This document shows positions 1 through 11,584 of a stretch of DNA of 64,000 bases, piece by piece. The notes below the pieces were generated by a model. It did no database searches and was not told the DNA's origin. It saw nothing but the letters and a program-made list of their open reading frames with translations. The DNA is from Zygnema cylindricum (taxonomy: Eukaryota; Streptophyta; Zygnematophyceae; Zygnematales; Zygnemataceae). The DNA lies in assembly GCA_037447655.1 (NCBI GenBank), contig JBBHKE010003573.1:138412-202411 (forward strand), read 5' to 3'. Each line of letters opens with the position of its first letter. The stretch's first letter is position 1. The position numbers and the translations under genes are program-made.

Positions 1-1154
1 TCCTCATACATTCTAGTCCCATAAAACGAAAACATTGGCGTGTACGCGTGTTCTATTTAAACACCAACTCTTTTGGAGTTTTGGGGGATTAGACACCACC
101 GCTACGCATTGGCGCGTTATTCCATCCACTCACTGCCATTGTAACCCCAAAGAACATAAGTTGCCCTAGGTTCAACACATGTACGAGTGTGGTTACATCG
201 GGAGGTCTATGTAATAGTACGGACATCAATACGGACATGTAAGAAGAAAAATTAGTTCCCGCCGTCCAAAAATTGTCGCTGGAGTACTGGACTGCTTGGG
301 TTGCGTCCGTCAATCGTGGAATTTGAATCAAACTGCGGGAATTACGTACGCTTATTCGAACGGAATTACGCACTGTATTTATGACATAATTTGGCACATA
401 AGCCAATTTTTTGAGCTCGGTTCACTAATTTTTGTGTGATATGTGCGAGAGAACTCATGTTCAGACTGTTTAAAGTATACGTGGCCTAGAGGTAAAGGAC
501 CTCAAGAAATACTGAAAGCTAAGTGCGCGAGAAGTTGTTGATTATTTTCTCAATTCAAAGGATTAAACTTTTTAAATTAATATCAAAAACACTTGCTGTG
601 GAGTCTGACGAAATAAAGAGTCATATGGAGTTATTCTTGGCAGTTATTATTGTTTACTTTTATGGCTCCAGTGACTATGTGTGCAGAGAGTGAAAGAAGC
701 ACTACATGCTCTGTATTGCATGCTTTCCAATAAAAAAATAGGTATGCAGAGAGTGAAAGAAGCACTACAGGTTGTGACCAACGTCTCCAAACAAGACTGA
801 AACAATTTATTCCACAATGCGATATAAAATAGAAGCGGTTGTCACTGGAGGTCATGATTGCTCATAGTTGATTGAAACACCAAAGTTTTACGTCACAATC
901 ACAAAGAAACAAATGGATTCTGTGTCCATTCGACAAACGCAAAAAATTGAACAAAAGGAAGAGTAATGTAGCCATTTCTCTGTACACTGACAATAAAGTG
1001 ATAGCACATATGTTTCCCAAGTTGGTTACTCCTCCAACTACGGACCAAAAATTGAAACCTAAAAAACTATACATTGTAAGCTTCGCCTTCACTATCCTTT
1101 CAAAAGTACATCGATACTTGATATTACCTAAAACGTGGACAAATCTCAAGAATC
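1..1154. other. No gene recognised
   Basis: No reading frame here has recognisable protein content. The only structure noticed is a 24-base direct repeat (GCAGAGAGTGAAAGAAGCAC followed by TACA) at about 682-705 and 744-767. Confidence 0.5.
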
Positions 1155-1410
1155 GTCGACGGCGATCGATCGATCGAGGATCGTCGGCGTCGATCGATCG
1201 ATCGAGGATCGTCGGTGGCGATCGATCGATCGAGGATCGTCGGCGGCTATCGATCGACCGAAAATCGTGGCCGGCGGTCGATCGATCGAGGATCGTTGGG
1301 GGCGATCGGTCGATCGAGGATCGTCGGCAGCAATCGCGATTGAGGATCCTCGGCGGCGATCGATCGATCGATGATCGTCGATCGAGGAACGGCGATCGAG
1401 GATCGAGGAT
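1155..1410. repeat. GATCGATC minisatellite, array 1
   Basis: About nine imperfect copies of a 27-28 bp unit built on GATCGATCGAGGATCGTCGG. The same unit, in the opposite orientation, forms the larger arrays at 36.0-37.06 and 37.95-38.36 kb, so this is a dispersed minisatellite family. The unit is rich in CGATCG palindromes. Frames open across it on both strands are by-products of the period and carry no domain. Confidence 0.85.
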
Positions 1411-1429
1411 CAAAATTGGGGAAAGACAA

Positions 1430-2204
1430 CACGGAAAAGACAAGAAAAGACAAAACACATAAACGACATCACATAAAGGACAATATATAAAAGACAAAAT
1501 GCAAAAAAAGGGCAAAATACACGAGATAAGATACATATAAGACAATATACATAGAGAATAACATACATAGAGGACAATATAGAGAGGACAAAAAACATAA
1601 AAGACAACCTAAAAGAAAAATGCACAAAAGACAAAACAAACAACAGATAATAAACAACAAAAGAGTCATCATAAACGACAAATACATAATGACAAAATAC
1701 AGTAAAGACATTACACAAAAGACAAACTACAGAAAAGGCAAAACACAGAAAATACAAAATACAGAAATGACAACACAAAAAAAGACGTAAAGAACAAAAC
1801 ACAAATGACGAAATACTTGAAAAACAAAAGACATACAAGACGAAATAAAGGAAAAAATACATGTGAGGTAGAGAGGTAGAGAGGTAGAGCTTAAGGAGGC
1901 TTGTGCTCCAACACTTTGGTGGGGTGCAGGTGAACCATCTGACACACATAAAAGATAAAATGCATTAAAGACAAAAAGTGCATAAAGGACAAAGTATAAA
2001 AAAGCATGCATAAAAGACAAAAACATGGAAAGCAAAATATACAAAAGCCAAAATACAAAAAAGACAAAATATACAAAAGACAACCATTAAAAACCCTAAA
2101 AATACACAAACAAAATACATAAAAGAAAACAACAAAATACAAGAAAGACAAAATAGTTTAGACAAAATAAAGCAAAAACAAAATACAAAGAGCACAAAAT
2201 ACAT
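1430..2204. repeat. Degenerate GACAAAATACA-rich tract
   Basis: About 770 bp of loosely periodic A-rich sequence made of variants of AAAAGACAAAATACATAAAA. The tract at 12.39-13.40 kb is the same theme in reverse complement. A short GGTAGAGAGGTAGAGAGGTAGAG run interrupts it near 1865-1888. Long minus-strand frames here translate into Phe/Leu/Cys-rich low-complexity peptides and are not genes. Confidence 0.7.
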
Positions 2205-2700
2205 AAAAGTATTATTATTATGGGAATTGTTCTACTGTGTTAGTATTAGTATTATTATATCTGAAATTATAATTAATGTGACTAGTCATATTATGACTGA
2301 AATTATTCTAGTTATTGTGACTAGTCATATTATGACTGAAATTATTCGTAGTATTATTACTACTGGAATTGATATTACTAGTATTTTTATTACTCGATTA
2401 TTATTACGGGCAGTATTATTTCTCAAATTATTATTACTAATATTAGTATGACTGAAATTATTATTACTACGTATTATTATTTCTAGTATATTACTAGTAT
2501 TATTATGACTCAAATTATTATTACTTGTATTAATTATTACACAAATTATTATTACTAGCACTATTATGACTGAAACTATTGTTACTAATATTATTGTGAC
2601 TGAAATTATTGTTACCAGTATTATTACTACTCAAATTATAATTATTAGCATTATTATGACTCAAATTATTATTACTAGCATTATTATTACTGAAATTTAA
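2205..2700. repeat. ATTATTACTAG-type AT-rich imperfect tandem repeat
   Basis: About 500 bp of imperfect copies of a unit like ATTATTACTAGTATTATTATGACTGAA with trinucleotide ATT slippage. It directly follows the previous tract. No coding potential is seen. Confidence 0.75.
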
Positions 2701-3259
2701 GCTATTATTAGTTATTACCGCCAGGGATTTGAGTCATACCATAATGTATTTTTCCCTCTCCACACCAATTAGGGTTTCATCATTGGGGACAAGAATTTGT
2801 CACCGATACGGTCACGGGTTCTCCGGAACACAGGGGACTGCTTGCACACATTACCTGCCCGGAAAAAAAAAGCGCGGGAAAAATAATGCAAAGTCAGAGG
2901 TGAAAAGGTGTAGCCTTTGAACAAAGTTCAATTGCTACAACTAAGAGTGACCCTAGAAAGACCTCATGAAAAGCCTTTTAAAAAACCCCAAAAATCCCAC
3001 AGAAACGAACCGTTAACCCAAAAACAAAACGATAAAAAAAATACAAAAACAACATCCTTAAACATCTTCAACAATAGATAACTTAAAAAAACCCCGGAAA
3101 AAACCCAAAAAAACCCAAAAAATGAACTGCCAAAACAACCAAGAAACATTACCAAACAAATGTAAGAAGAATACGTTTGTTCTTAGATTTTATCAAACAC
3201 TATCATTAATTTTATTGACCTCGTAACAAGCCACACAACCCCTGCCATTCTGGTAGAGT
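2701..3259. other. No gene recognised
   Basis: Contains an A-rich, C-rich stretch (2975-3130) with repeated AAAAACCC words. No exon-like sequence was found. Confidence 0.5.
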
Positions 3260-3527
3260 TCATAGCTGACAGCTGTTGCCATGGTCCCATAGGCTCCGTT
3301 CTAACCTTATTATAAATTTTGGATAATAAGCTTCCTTATTATGACTTCCTTGAGCTTTTGACCGCTGATGTGCTTCAATGTACTTACAAAAAAAGTATCT
3401 GTAGAATGGTGTAGAATGGTCCAAAAAAGCACTGTCACTCTGTACTTCATTATTAATAAGCTCCAACATGCCCCGGGTGATAATGGACGTCACTTGAGGC
3501 ACACCTTCATCAAAGAAATAAAGATAC
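3260..3527 (-). CDS. VPS35-like C-terminal exon (retromer subunit), partial
   Basis: A minus-strand exon opens after a good acceptor (CTCGTTTTCAG, then GTATCTTTATTTC) and runs to a stop at 3260. It begins RYLYFFDEGVPQVTSIITRG and continues MLELINNEVQSDSAFLD. This resembles the conserved end of plant VPS35 (YLYFFEKGNPQIT then LIELI and EMQSD), the scaffold of the retromer complex that recycles sorting receptors from endosomes. Incoming phase 2 fits a Lys codon split before Tyr, as expected in an NKYLYFF context. The tail after the MQSD motif diverges from what I expect for VPS35. No other VPS35 exon was found within the next 900 bp upstream, so this may be the last exon of a gene with long introns, or an orphan duplicated exon. 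It may or may not belong with the exons at 4530-5773. Confidence 0.5.
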
Positions 3528-4529
3528 CTGAAAACGAGGCAGAAACACAGAATCCACAAATTCTGAGCAGCACGTCCCATATTATTCAGAAAAAAATAAC
3601 AAATAAACTCTCAATGCACAAAGTTTGAAGTCATAATATCATAGATTCTGCAGCAGGCGAACACACAACACCTTCAGGATAAAGAATGCATGGATTTTAA
3701 GGTGGTTGTATAAAGTGTAAAGTTAAATAAACCACTTCTACTATGCAGTACTTGAGCTGCTCCTCTACCATTAAATCCGCACACGAAACAATATACTTTT
3801 GATGCCAGTCACAGTTGTAGGGAGATAAACAACCAGGCTACATCATTTCAATATTGAAGTGCATAATCAAAACTGAAGTGCATACACACATACTTGCTGC
3901 CTGTAAGCATAACCACCAAATCCACAAAGAGCTACTATATTGAAACGGAAGGCATAAATCCCGGCTCAAACCAGTTTGAAAGAGAACGAAGCAAGCTCTC
4001 TTTCTAGTGAGTTGTAACGGCTTTCAACTATGCAGAATCAATGCTTTGGGTGTAGCACAGCAGCCTGTGGCAAATTCAAGCTGTAGCAGGAAAGTTAAGT
4101 GGATCTTAAACTATATACAGCAGACGCACCAAACAGAATACAACGGCTCACAATAGTGAGAGTAAGCCGTTTTGGAGAACCATATTCCCCAATGACAAAT
4201 ATGCTTTTGACATTTTAGGGTTTTGCTTGGAGAAAAACAAGCCTCGTCTATTTCTATTGAAAAGCTAGAGGATATAAAAGCAGTTGTCTATAAATACAAA
4301 AACCATTTTGTGTCACAAGAAACAAAATAACAGTATTATCAGGTAGTATTGAAAGTTAAAAAAAAACTTGAATATGAGAAACGAATGCGGACATCTGCCG
4401 AATGTACTCTAATGGTGAAAATTCTTAGTACGAATGTAACTATTGTCCAAACTTAAGCTGAAAGGGTCAATGGAAGTCTATAAAAAGAATAAGCTTCCAG
4501 CAAGATTAATCGCACCAAAAAGAACACAC
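3528..4529. other. No exon recognised; possible intron or intergenic DNA
   Basis: Lies between two minus-strand exon groups. No frame of 60 codons and no convincing splice-bounded block was seen. Confidence 0.4.
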
Positions 4530-5773
4530 CTTCAGATCCCTGTTTGGAGCAATCTCTTCGCCGACACATTCTCTCAACAAATTTGCAAAAGATCCACGTA
4601 TATTCTCAAGTGAACTATTCCTTGCAATAAGGGACCATTGAGGGTCTTCTATAACTTCTGACATAAGGAAATCCGGAAGCCAAGTTTCAGCAGCACCTGT
4701 CATCAACACCAACAAACAGTCTCCCACTTTTAGATATCCAACATCAAAGATCTTCAGATTCGAACTTGAATCAGATAAAAAATGATCAGAAAAGAAGCGG
4801 CTATACTTCATTGCTGCTAAGATGTTCAGGCCTTCAACATTATGAACTGAATACATTAGAACTGATCTTCAGTATTACAACTGAAGCTTGCATATTTTTA
4901 TACCAAAGAACATACTTGTTTCTGAAACGACAATTTTTTTGGGTCAAGAACAGCCAGGATTGGAAGGAATGGGAGAAAAGAGCCATGAGATGCTTATTAG
5001 CATGCCACCAAAGGAAAAACAAAAATGACACAGGGGACCCTTAGTAAGACATATTTATAGGGAAACATTCATCGACCCCCAAAAATATATTTATACATAA
5101 TAGGTTTCTTTTATTATTTTTTAGTACAGGAACCTTTAACTATATACTTTATCCGGCTTACCTCGAAGAAATCTACGGCTTGCAGCTAGAGCCTGCTGAG
5201 CCGCATGAACTCTTTCATTCTGGCTCGATTTGGAGGCTTCCAATTCCACCCACTGGTGATGCTGATGGAATGTCTCAAACACTCTTGCTGCGCCAGACAG
5301 TTGTAGAGAGAGTCAAGAGAGTCAGGAAGGATTCCATAAACTTTAGCAAAATGCTCCCGTCTACCTGAAACTGATAGCAATCAAACGGCAAAGAAAGGAA
5401 ATTGAATTACAGAAAATAACTACAAATTCCAGGTGCAAAGGGTTCAGCTGTTGCTAGCAATGACATGCAAATTACAAAGACATAAAACGCAATTGTAACC
5501 AAAACATTCAGTGGCATTTGTGTGGAACAAGGTTGCGAGTAAAATTGGCATCTTATGGGAACGTACTAGGCTCCTTTTCCCGCCTATACCTCTGCATTTA
5601 GGTCTAGAGTTTTCCACTTACCCTGCAGTCAATTTCCTCATTGTTAATGTGTAACAAGCCTCAACCTGTCAGATATGATCCAAATTCCAAAGCAGCAGGA
5701 TGGCTCTGGGAAGCTTCCCGAGTGCGAAGACCCGTAGGACGAACGTTCCTGGTCGCAGCTTTCTCTGCAGAAC
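4530..5773 (-). CDS. Unrecognised multi-exon gene, three phase-compatible exons
   Basis: I do not recognise this protein. Three minus-strand blocks have good splice borders and matching phases. Exon A is 5773-5666 (acceptor CTTGCACAG, donor at ACAG before GTTGAG). Exon B is 5287-5162 (acceptor GGCGCAG, donor GAG before GTAAGC). Exon C is 4846-4530 (acceptor TATTCAG, donor AAG before GTGTGT). All internal joins are phase 1, and together they encode about 183 residues with no stop. Exon B gives FETFHQHHQWVELEASK and a Gln/Ala-rich, probably helical, stretch. Exon C gives KIFDVGYLKVGDCLLVL and then TWLPDFLMSEV. The gene must extend at both ends, because exon A needs an upstream exon and exon C ends on a donor. 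The longest open frames at 5186-5380 and 5644-5928 are not the ones these junctions support. It could be the upstream part of the VPS35-like unit, but it does not resemble VPS35. Confidence 0.5.
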
Positions 5774-6373
5774 CTGTGCAAGGAAAGAAGGGAGAAGGAA
5801 TCAGGGTTTAGGGCTACAGATTGCAGGGAAGAACGGAAGAACAGAAAAAGGTAAGAAGGAAACAACATAAAAGTGAAAATTTCATATACATTACATTCCC
5901 TTCCATCCAAATAAAATACAATAAGCAAGAAGGAGCAAAAAACTTAGGACAAAATAAAATATAAAAAACAAAATGAACATAAATTAATACAAAACATACA
6001 AAAACCTGAAAAAAACGTACTCTTGCTTTTCACAGTTCATCCTTTAGACATGGCACCGACGAGATGTCCAAATTCAGCGATTTTCCTGCGCATGACTGAA
6101 TTCATGTACTAACGACCGAGAGTGGGAGAGATGACGACCGCGGATAAGTGAGAGACGGGAGAAAGGGAGGAAAAGAAGAAAGGGCGAAAAGAGAATAGCG
6201 ACAGGGAGACCAAATTCATGAAATGTTCCGGAAATGCGGATTTTTCCGATTACCGTTATTTGAGAATCCCACTTTGCCGCCGGAAATGGCGGTCGCCAAC
6301 GGGCTTACTGCTCAAAATCATCTTTAACCGTCAGATATCGTACCACTATTACCGTTCCACAACTTCTTACTAC
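5774..6373. other. No gene recognised
   Basis: A-rich, then GA-rich sequence (6110-6190). It may contain the promoter or upstream exons of the minus-strand gene ending at 5773, but nothing specific can be shown. Confidence 0.35.
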
Positions 6374-6917
6374 TACACCGCGCATCGTTATTAGTGTCAA
6401 AGTCACTAATTTGGGTTCTTAAAATTTTGATTTTTTTCCTCAAATAGGATACATGATTTTAATTTTTCCTTGACGTTAATTAAGGTGCCGTACAAATTAG
6501 CGTAAAGCCCGAAAGTACGATAAAATATAAATAGTGTGGTGTACGGTCGATATCAGACCGTACATAAATGTACCTTTTCAAGTGAAAATTAAAAAAAAAT
6601 GAGTTAAATCAAACGCTTACGCATAAGAACGTGCGCTCAAAAAAACGGGATTAGTCTGACACGTAAATTAGTATGGCATGTACGGATATTTTAAATTCAC
6701 GACGGCGTACGATTTCTAATATTTTGTACGGTAACATATATTATTGTGTACAATCGTACGGAGAATATTCCATTTTTGCTGTCCCCGAATTAGCGTTAAC
6801 GCCGAAATTAGAATAAACCTTTTTTTTTCTAATTTTCAAATTCTTAATTAGCGTCAATGACGGTATATTTACTTACACACTATTTAAACTTTGACACTAA
6901 TAACGATGCGCGGTGTA
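6374..6917. mobile_element. Non-autonomous inverted-repeat element (MITE), family A copy 1
   Basis: 544 bp bounded by TACACCGCGCATCGTTATTA and its inverse, with the inverted match extending about 27 bp. A second copy lies at 11585-12126. The terminal TA on both sides fits a TA target duplication as used by Tc1/mariner-type elements, although the superfamily cannot be fixed from these ends. There is no transposase frame. Interior words such as GTGTGGTGTACGG recur across the cluster. Confidence 0.8.
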
Positions 6918-7071
6918 CTACAATTCTACTTCCGTATACTGTACTTCCGTACTCAAATTTTACTTCAGAATTCCTACTGTGCCAAATTTTCGTGGCACCA
7001 CTATTACCGTCCCACAGTTCGACACCACTCTCCTACTCTTTCCCGTAATTCTGTACTCTACGAACGTACTC

Positions 7072-7292
7072 TACACCGCCAATCGTTATTAGCGTTGTGT
7101 ACGCTAATTCCGTCCCGCTTTTTTTTATTTTTATTCTCAAATATAATTATCCACACTATTTTAAAAAAACCCTAATTCTCAATTAGAATAGACGATTTCT
7201 TCGAAAAATTCCAAATTCCCAATTAGCGTAAACAACGCTAATTATTCGTATACGCTAAAAAAACTTACACGCTAATAACGATTGGCGGTGTA
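7072..7292. mobile_element. Short MITE with the same type of ends, family D
   Basis: 221 bp with perfect 23-bp inverted ends starting TACACCGCCAATCGTTATTA. Both ends differ from family A by the same compensating change (CGCC against GGCG). No coding capacity. Confidence 0.8.
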
Positions 7293-7306
7293 CAGTAGCG
7301 CATCGC

Positions 7307-7828
7307 TACACAGTGAATCGCTATTAGCGTGTTGGTCGCTAATTGAGGTACCCTGTTTTTTTGGGCAAATTCTCAAATAGAATTAGACATTCTAAATGTT
7401 CCTACACGTTATTTGAGGTGTTCCATAAAATAGGATTCATGACTCTAATATAGTGCCATCGTAAATAGTGTGGTGTACGGTCTGTCAGAGACGTACTTTT
7501 TTGTACTTTTTCAAGTAGAAAAGTACAGAAAAGATATTCACGCTGTCAAGGAGTCGCGCTAACATGTAATTGCGTAAATATTTTCCGGCATTCGCGGATG
7601 TCAAAAAAACGCGACGGCGTACGATTTGAACAATTTCGTACATGCACATATTTTAGTGTGGAGATATTCTGCACCGAAAATTTTTACAAAGCAGTTTGCA
7701 AATTAGAGTATACGAAAAATTAGAATAAAAATTACTTCAAAAAAAACGACATTCCCAATTAGCGTAAATAACGCTAATTGTTTCATTACGCTATCTATTT
7801 CATTACGCTAATAGCGATTCACGGTGTA
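7307..7828. mobile_element. MITE with TACACAGTGAATCG ends, family C
   Basis: 522 bp. The left end is TACACAGTGAATCGCTATTA and the right end reads ATAGCGATTCACGGTGTA, giving about 20 bp of near-perfect inverted match. It sits 14 bp after the 221-bp element. No coding capacity. Confidence 0.7.
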
Positions 7829-8094
7829 GTACCGTTTCACGGTTTACATGGCACCATTATGACGTTTCCATAGTACGTCTCACAGTCTTCCGTACTAGAC
7901 ATTCGTACTCTACTGTACTTCCGTAGTTAACGTCCGTGTTTTATCTCTGTACGCAGCAACCTCTGTTACTGTTCCGCAGTTTTGCAGCACCGCTATTACC
8001 GTTCCAAATTAATGTTTCACTATTACCGTTCCACAGTAAGTTTCGCCACTATTCACCACTATTCGTTTCACCACTATTACCGTTCTACAGTAAG

Positions 8095-8749
8095 TACACC
8101 GTCAATCGCTATTAGAGTAAAGGAATAAATAGCGTAAAAAAAAAAATAGTGTTATTAACACTAATCGGAATTATATTTTTTTTGAAATAAAATATATATA
8201 CTTCACCGCGAATCGTAATTAGAGTAAATAACGCTAATTCGGTCGCCCTAAATTTCGACTCTATTACCTTAAATAGAGTAGATGATTATAATTTTTTCAT
8301 TATTCTATTTAAAGTAAGGTTTAATTAGCGTAAAAAATTCTAACATATGTTCATTTTGAATAGTGTGGAGTAAGGACGACGTCCGACCGTGCAAAATTGT
8401 ACTTTTATAAGTAATAAGGTACAAATAATGATTTAAATTTTAATAGAATCACGCTCGCACGTGAAATCGCACTAAACAAAAAATCGATCACATCGAAAAA
8501 AAGCCGTTCGCATAACTCTCGTCCGTCGACAGCATCGTCGTCAGTGTGAACATTAACTGACATTCAGCGCGACAAATATTACTAACGTCAAAATGACGTC
8601 AAAACAATACGGACTGACAGATTTTGTACATCTACGTAATTTAGTGTTCATAATTTCAGCGCGGATAATTATTGCCGACATAAACCAATATAGAGTGCTT
8701 AAATAAATTAGAGTAAACTTCCTCTGTGAAAAAGTTCTATCACATAAAC
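8095..8749. mobile_element. Degraded family B MITE copy, possibly composite
   Basis: A left-end sequence (TACACCGTCAATCGCTATTA) starts at 8095, and a second family B left end (TTCACCGCGAATCGTAATTA) starts at 8202. The interior to 8749 closely follows the family B copies at 8750 and 11006. The right inverted end is missing, because the next copy begins directly at 8750. Confidence 0.6.
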
Positions 8750-9366
8750 TACACCGCGAATCGTAATTAGAGTAAATTACTCTAATTCGGTCGCTCGAAA
8801 TTTCGACTCTATGACATCAAATAGAGTGAACGATTCTAATTTTTTCATTATTCTAATTTAGGTAAGATTAATTAGCGTAAAAAATTGTAATATAGGTTCG
8901 TTTTAAATAGTGTGGAGTACGGACGACGTTCGACCGTGCAAAATTGTACTTTTCTAAGTAAAAAGGTATAAATAATGATTTAATAGAATCGCGCTCGCAC
9001 GTGAAATCGCACTACACGAAAAATCAATCACATCGAAAAAAAGTCGTTCGCATAACTCTCGTCCGTCGACAGCATCGTCGTCTGTGTGAACATTAAGTGA
9101 CATTCAGCGCGACAAATAATACTAATCATAATTACGTCAAAAATATACGGACTGACAGATTCTGTACGTCTACGTAATTTAGCGTTCATCATTTCAGCGC
9201 GGATAATTATTGCCGACATAACCCAATATAGAGAACTTAAATAAATTAGAGTAAACTTCCTCTGTGAAAAACTTCTATCATATAAACTAGAGTTCATTAC
9301 TCTAATTGTTTTTTTTTGTTTTTTTACTCTAATTTTTTCACTACTCTAATTACGATTCGCGGTGTA
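8750..9366. mobile_element. MITE family B, full copy
   Basis: 617 bp bounded by TACACCGCGAATCGTAATTA and its inverse, about 24 bp perfect. The interior is shared with 8202-8749 and 11006-11579. The right-end segment of about 78 bp (9289-9366) is repeated in tandem after 9366, and that second copy is interrupted by the Harbinger-like element at 9383-10109. Confidence 0.8.
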
Positions 9367-9382
9367 GAGTTCATTACTCTAA

Positions 9383-10109
9383 GGGTGAAGTTCCATCATA
9401 CGTTTTTGTAATCGTACGGCCAACTCTACAGACCGGGTCAATTGGGTCGAAGTTCCATCACGTAGAGTTTGTAATACACATGTTCGAACTTGATTGTCGC
9501 CACGCAAGCTACGATCCGATATTAAATTTCTTTCAGATTTTAAGCACCGACAGACTTAACTTCAAATCTTCACTTGCGTACCATGTACCTGCGTACGAAA
9601 TAATCATAAGACAAAATTATTATACTTTTTGCAGACGCCAGTCTGTACGCCAGCTCATGTTTCGGACATAACGAAAGTCCTTCGAGAGAAATAGTGTGAC
9701 AAGCAAAAGTTACTGAAAATAGCGTGACGAAAGAATGTTACGAAATTACATTTTAATTTTCGGTTGTATTTTTGAAAGCGCGTGTCATGTGCAAATCTTG
9801 TGATTTTTCGTTGGTTGTGCATAGTGACACGAAGCTTAATCTTCCAGCGTGTCACTATTTTTTTTTCTGTATCTGCCAACCCACCTCCACCTCCTCGAGG
9901 TGGGTTGAGAGTAACAGAGAAAATTGAAGCGAGCTCCTCGCATATGAACATTCGACGGCCAGTATTACCTCCAAGACCTTCGGAGAGTATTGGCAAGATT
10001 CTCTGTAATGTTGTTTCTCGTATAAAAACAAAATAGGCTATACGATTTGGTACAGAGAGTCGCGGATTTCTGTAAAAAACGCCACTTTTCGCTTGATGGA
10101 ACTTCACCC
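9383..10109. mobile_element. PIF/Harbinger (Tourist)-like non-autonomous element
   Basis: 727 bp with 16-bp perfect inverted ends, GGGTGAAGTTCCATCA and its inverse, flanked by TAA at 9380-9382 and 10110-10112. The 3-bp TAA/TTA duplication and GGG start fit the PIF/Harbinger family. Removing the element restores a MITE-B right end (TACTCTAATTG), so it inserted into pre-existing MITE sequence. Inside are two further perfect palindromes: TAGTGACACG/CGTGTCACTA (9822-9857) and CAACCCACCTC/GAGGTGGGTTG (9877-9907). A 150-codon minus frame (9655-10107) has no transposase motif and I do not call it a gene. Confidence 0.75.
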
Positions 10110-10112
10110 TAA

Positions 10113-10173
10113 TTGTTTTTTTTTGTTTTTTTACTCTAATTTTGTCATTACTTTAATTACGATCCGCGGTGTA
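10113..10173. mobile_element. Right-end remnant of MITE family B
   Basis: Continues the duplicated MITE-B right end (TACTCTAATTTTG and so on, ending GATCCGCGGTGTA) after the Harbinger-like insertion. Its other part is at 9367-9382. Confidence 0.7.
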
Positions 10174-11005
10174 CTGTATAATCTGGAGCGGGATCGAAAA
10201 CTGGGAATTGAACGGGAAATGCCAGTGAAAACCAAAATGGTGACGTCATTGCAAAGACAACGATAGCGGGAACTGCGACGTGGCAACTAAAATGAAAACT
10301 GCGGTTTTGTAAAACAAGAGCGGTAACGGGCACTGGGTAGCAGCAAGAAGGGGAATCAGGAACTGGAACAACATCATCAAAGAGAACTGACACAAAATGA
10401 CAACTGGAAAGTGCAACGGCCACGTTAATTGCATACCGGGACAGGAACGACAAAGAAAAACTATAATGAAAACGGCCATTGGGTACTGGAACGGCAACAA
10501 CGATCGCTAACTGCAACGACCTGGCAGCTGAACACTAGAACGGGAACAACGAATGGGAACGAGAACGGGAACGGAACATGCTAACCGCAACGGCGACGAG
10601 TACTTCCAACTGGCATGGAAACGGCGACTGCCAGCTGTAACAGCAGCGGGCCGAAAAATGCGACTGGCGCAAGAACAGGCAACTAGAAGGAACGTGAAAA
10701 TTACAACCGGAACGAGGAAGGGAACGTAAAACCGGGAAAAAACAACGACTGGGGACTGGAACGTGAATGAAATTTGCAAACTGTGAAAAAAAAATAGAAA
10801 CTGCAAATCTAAACAAAATGGGAAACTACGAACTGGAATGAAAACAGTGACTGCAAACTGAATCAGTAACGGCGACTATACATGGCAGCGTGAAAGGGAA
10901 CGGGATGGCGCAACGAACATGGACACTGAAAATTAGAGCAAAAGCGGAATTTGAACTGCATGATAAAAACAGCTGCAAACTGCGAGAAAAACGAAGGCTG
11001 AAAAC
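10174..11005. repeat. Degenerate GGGAACTGCAACGG-type low-complexity tract
   Basis: About 830 bp made of shuffled short words (GGGAAC, AACTG, CAACGG, GAACGG) with strong G/A and C/A bias. It lies between two MITE blocks. Frames open on the minus strand are low-complexity by-products. Confidence 0.55.
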
Positions 11006-11579
11006 TACACCGCGAATCGTAATTAGAGTAAATTACTCTAATTCGGTCGCTCGAAATTTCGACTCTATGACATCAAATAGAGTGAACGATTCTAATTTTT
11101 TCATTATTCTAATTTAGGTAAGATTAATTAGCGTAAAAAATTGTAATATAGGTTCGTTTTAAATAGTGTGGAGTACGGAGACGTTCGACCGTGCAAAATT
11201 GTACTTTTCTAAGTAAAAAGGTATAAATAATGATTTAATAGAATCGCGCTCGCACGTGAAATCGCACTAAACGAAAAATCAATCACATCGAAAAAAAGTC
11301 GTTCGCATAACTCTCGTCCGTCGACAACATCGTCGTCTGTGTGAACATTAACCGACATTCAGCGCGACAAATAATACTAGCGTCATAATTACGTCAAAAA
11401 AATACGGACTGACAGATTCTGTACGTCTACGTAATTTAGCGTTCATCATTTCAGCGCGGATAATTATTGCCGACATAACCCAATATAGAGCACTTAAATA
11501 AATTAGAGTAAACTTCCTCTGTGAAAAACTTCTTACTCTAATTGTTTTTTTCATTACTCTAATTACGATTCGCGGTGTA
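11006..11579. mobile_element. MITE family B, second full copy
   Basis: 574 bp with the same inverted ends and interior as 8750-9366, with short length differences in the T-rich right part. It abuts family A copy 2 with five bases between. Confidence 0.8.
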
Positions 11580-11584
11580 CAGTA

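Noticed and set aside
862-1545. Long frames on both strands over the first GATCGATC array
   Set aside because: Period-driven open frames with Arg/Ser/Asp repeats in several frames at once and no domain.
3260-5773. Joining the VPS35-like exon to the three-exon gene
   Set aside because: Exon C leaves in phase 0 and the VPS35-like exon enters in phase 2, so at least one unseen exon would be needed, and exons A-C do not look like VPS35.
9655-10107. 150-codon minus frame in the Harbinger-like element as a transposase
   Set aside because: No DDE or helix-turn-helix pattern; it begins in the terminal inverted repeat and crosses palindromes.
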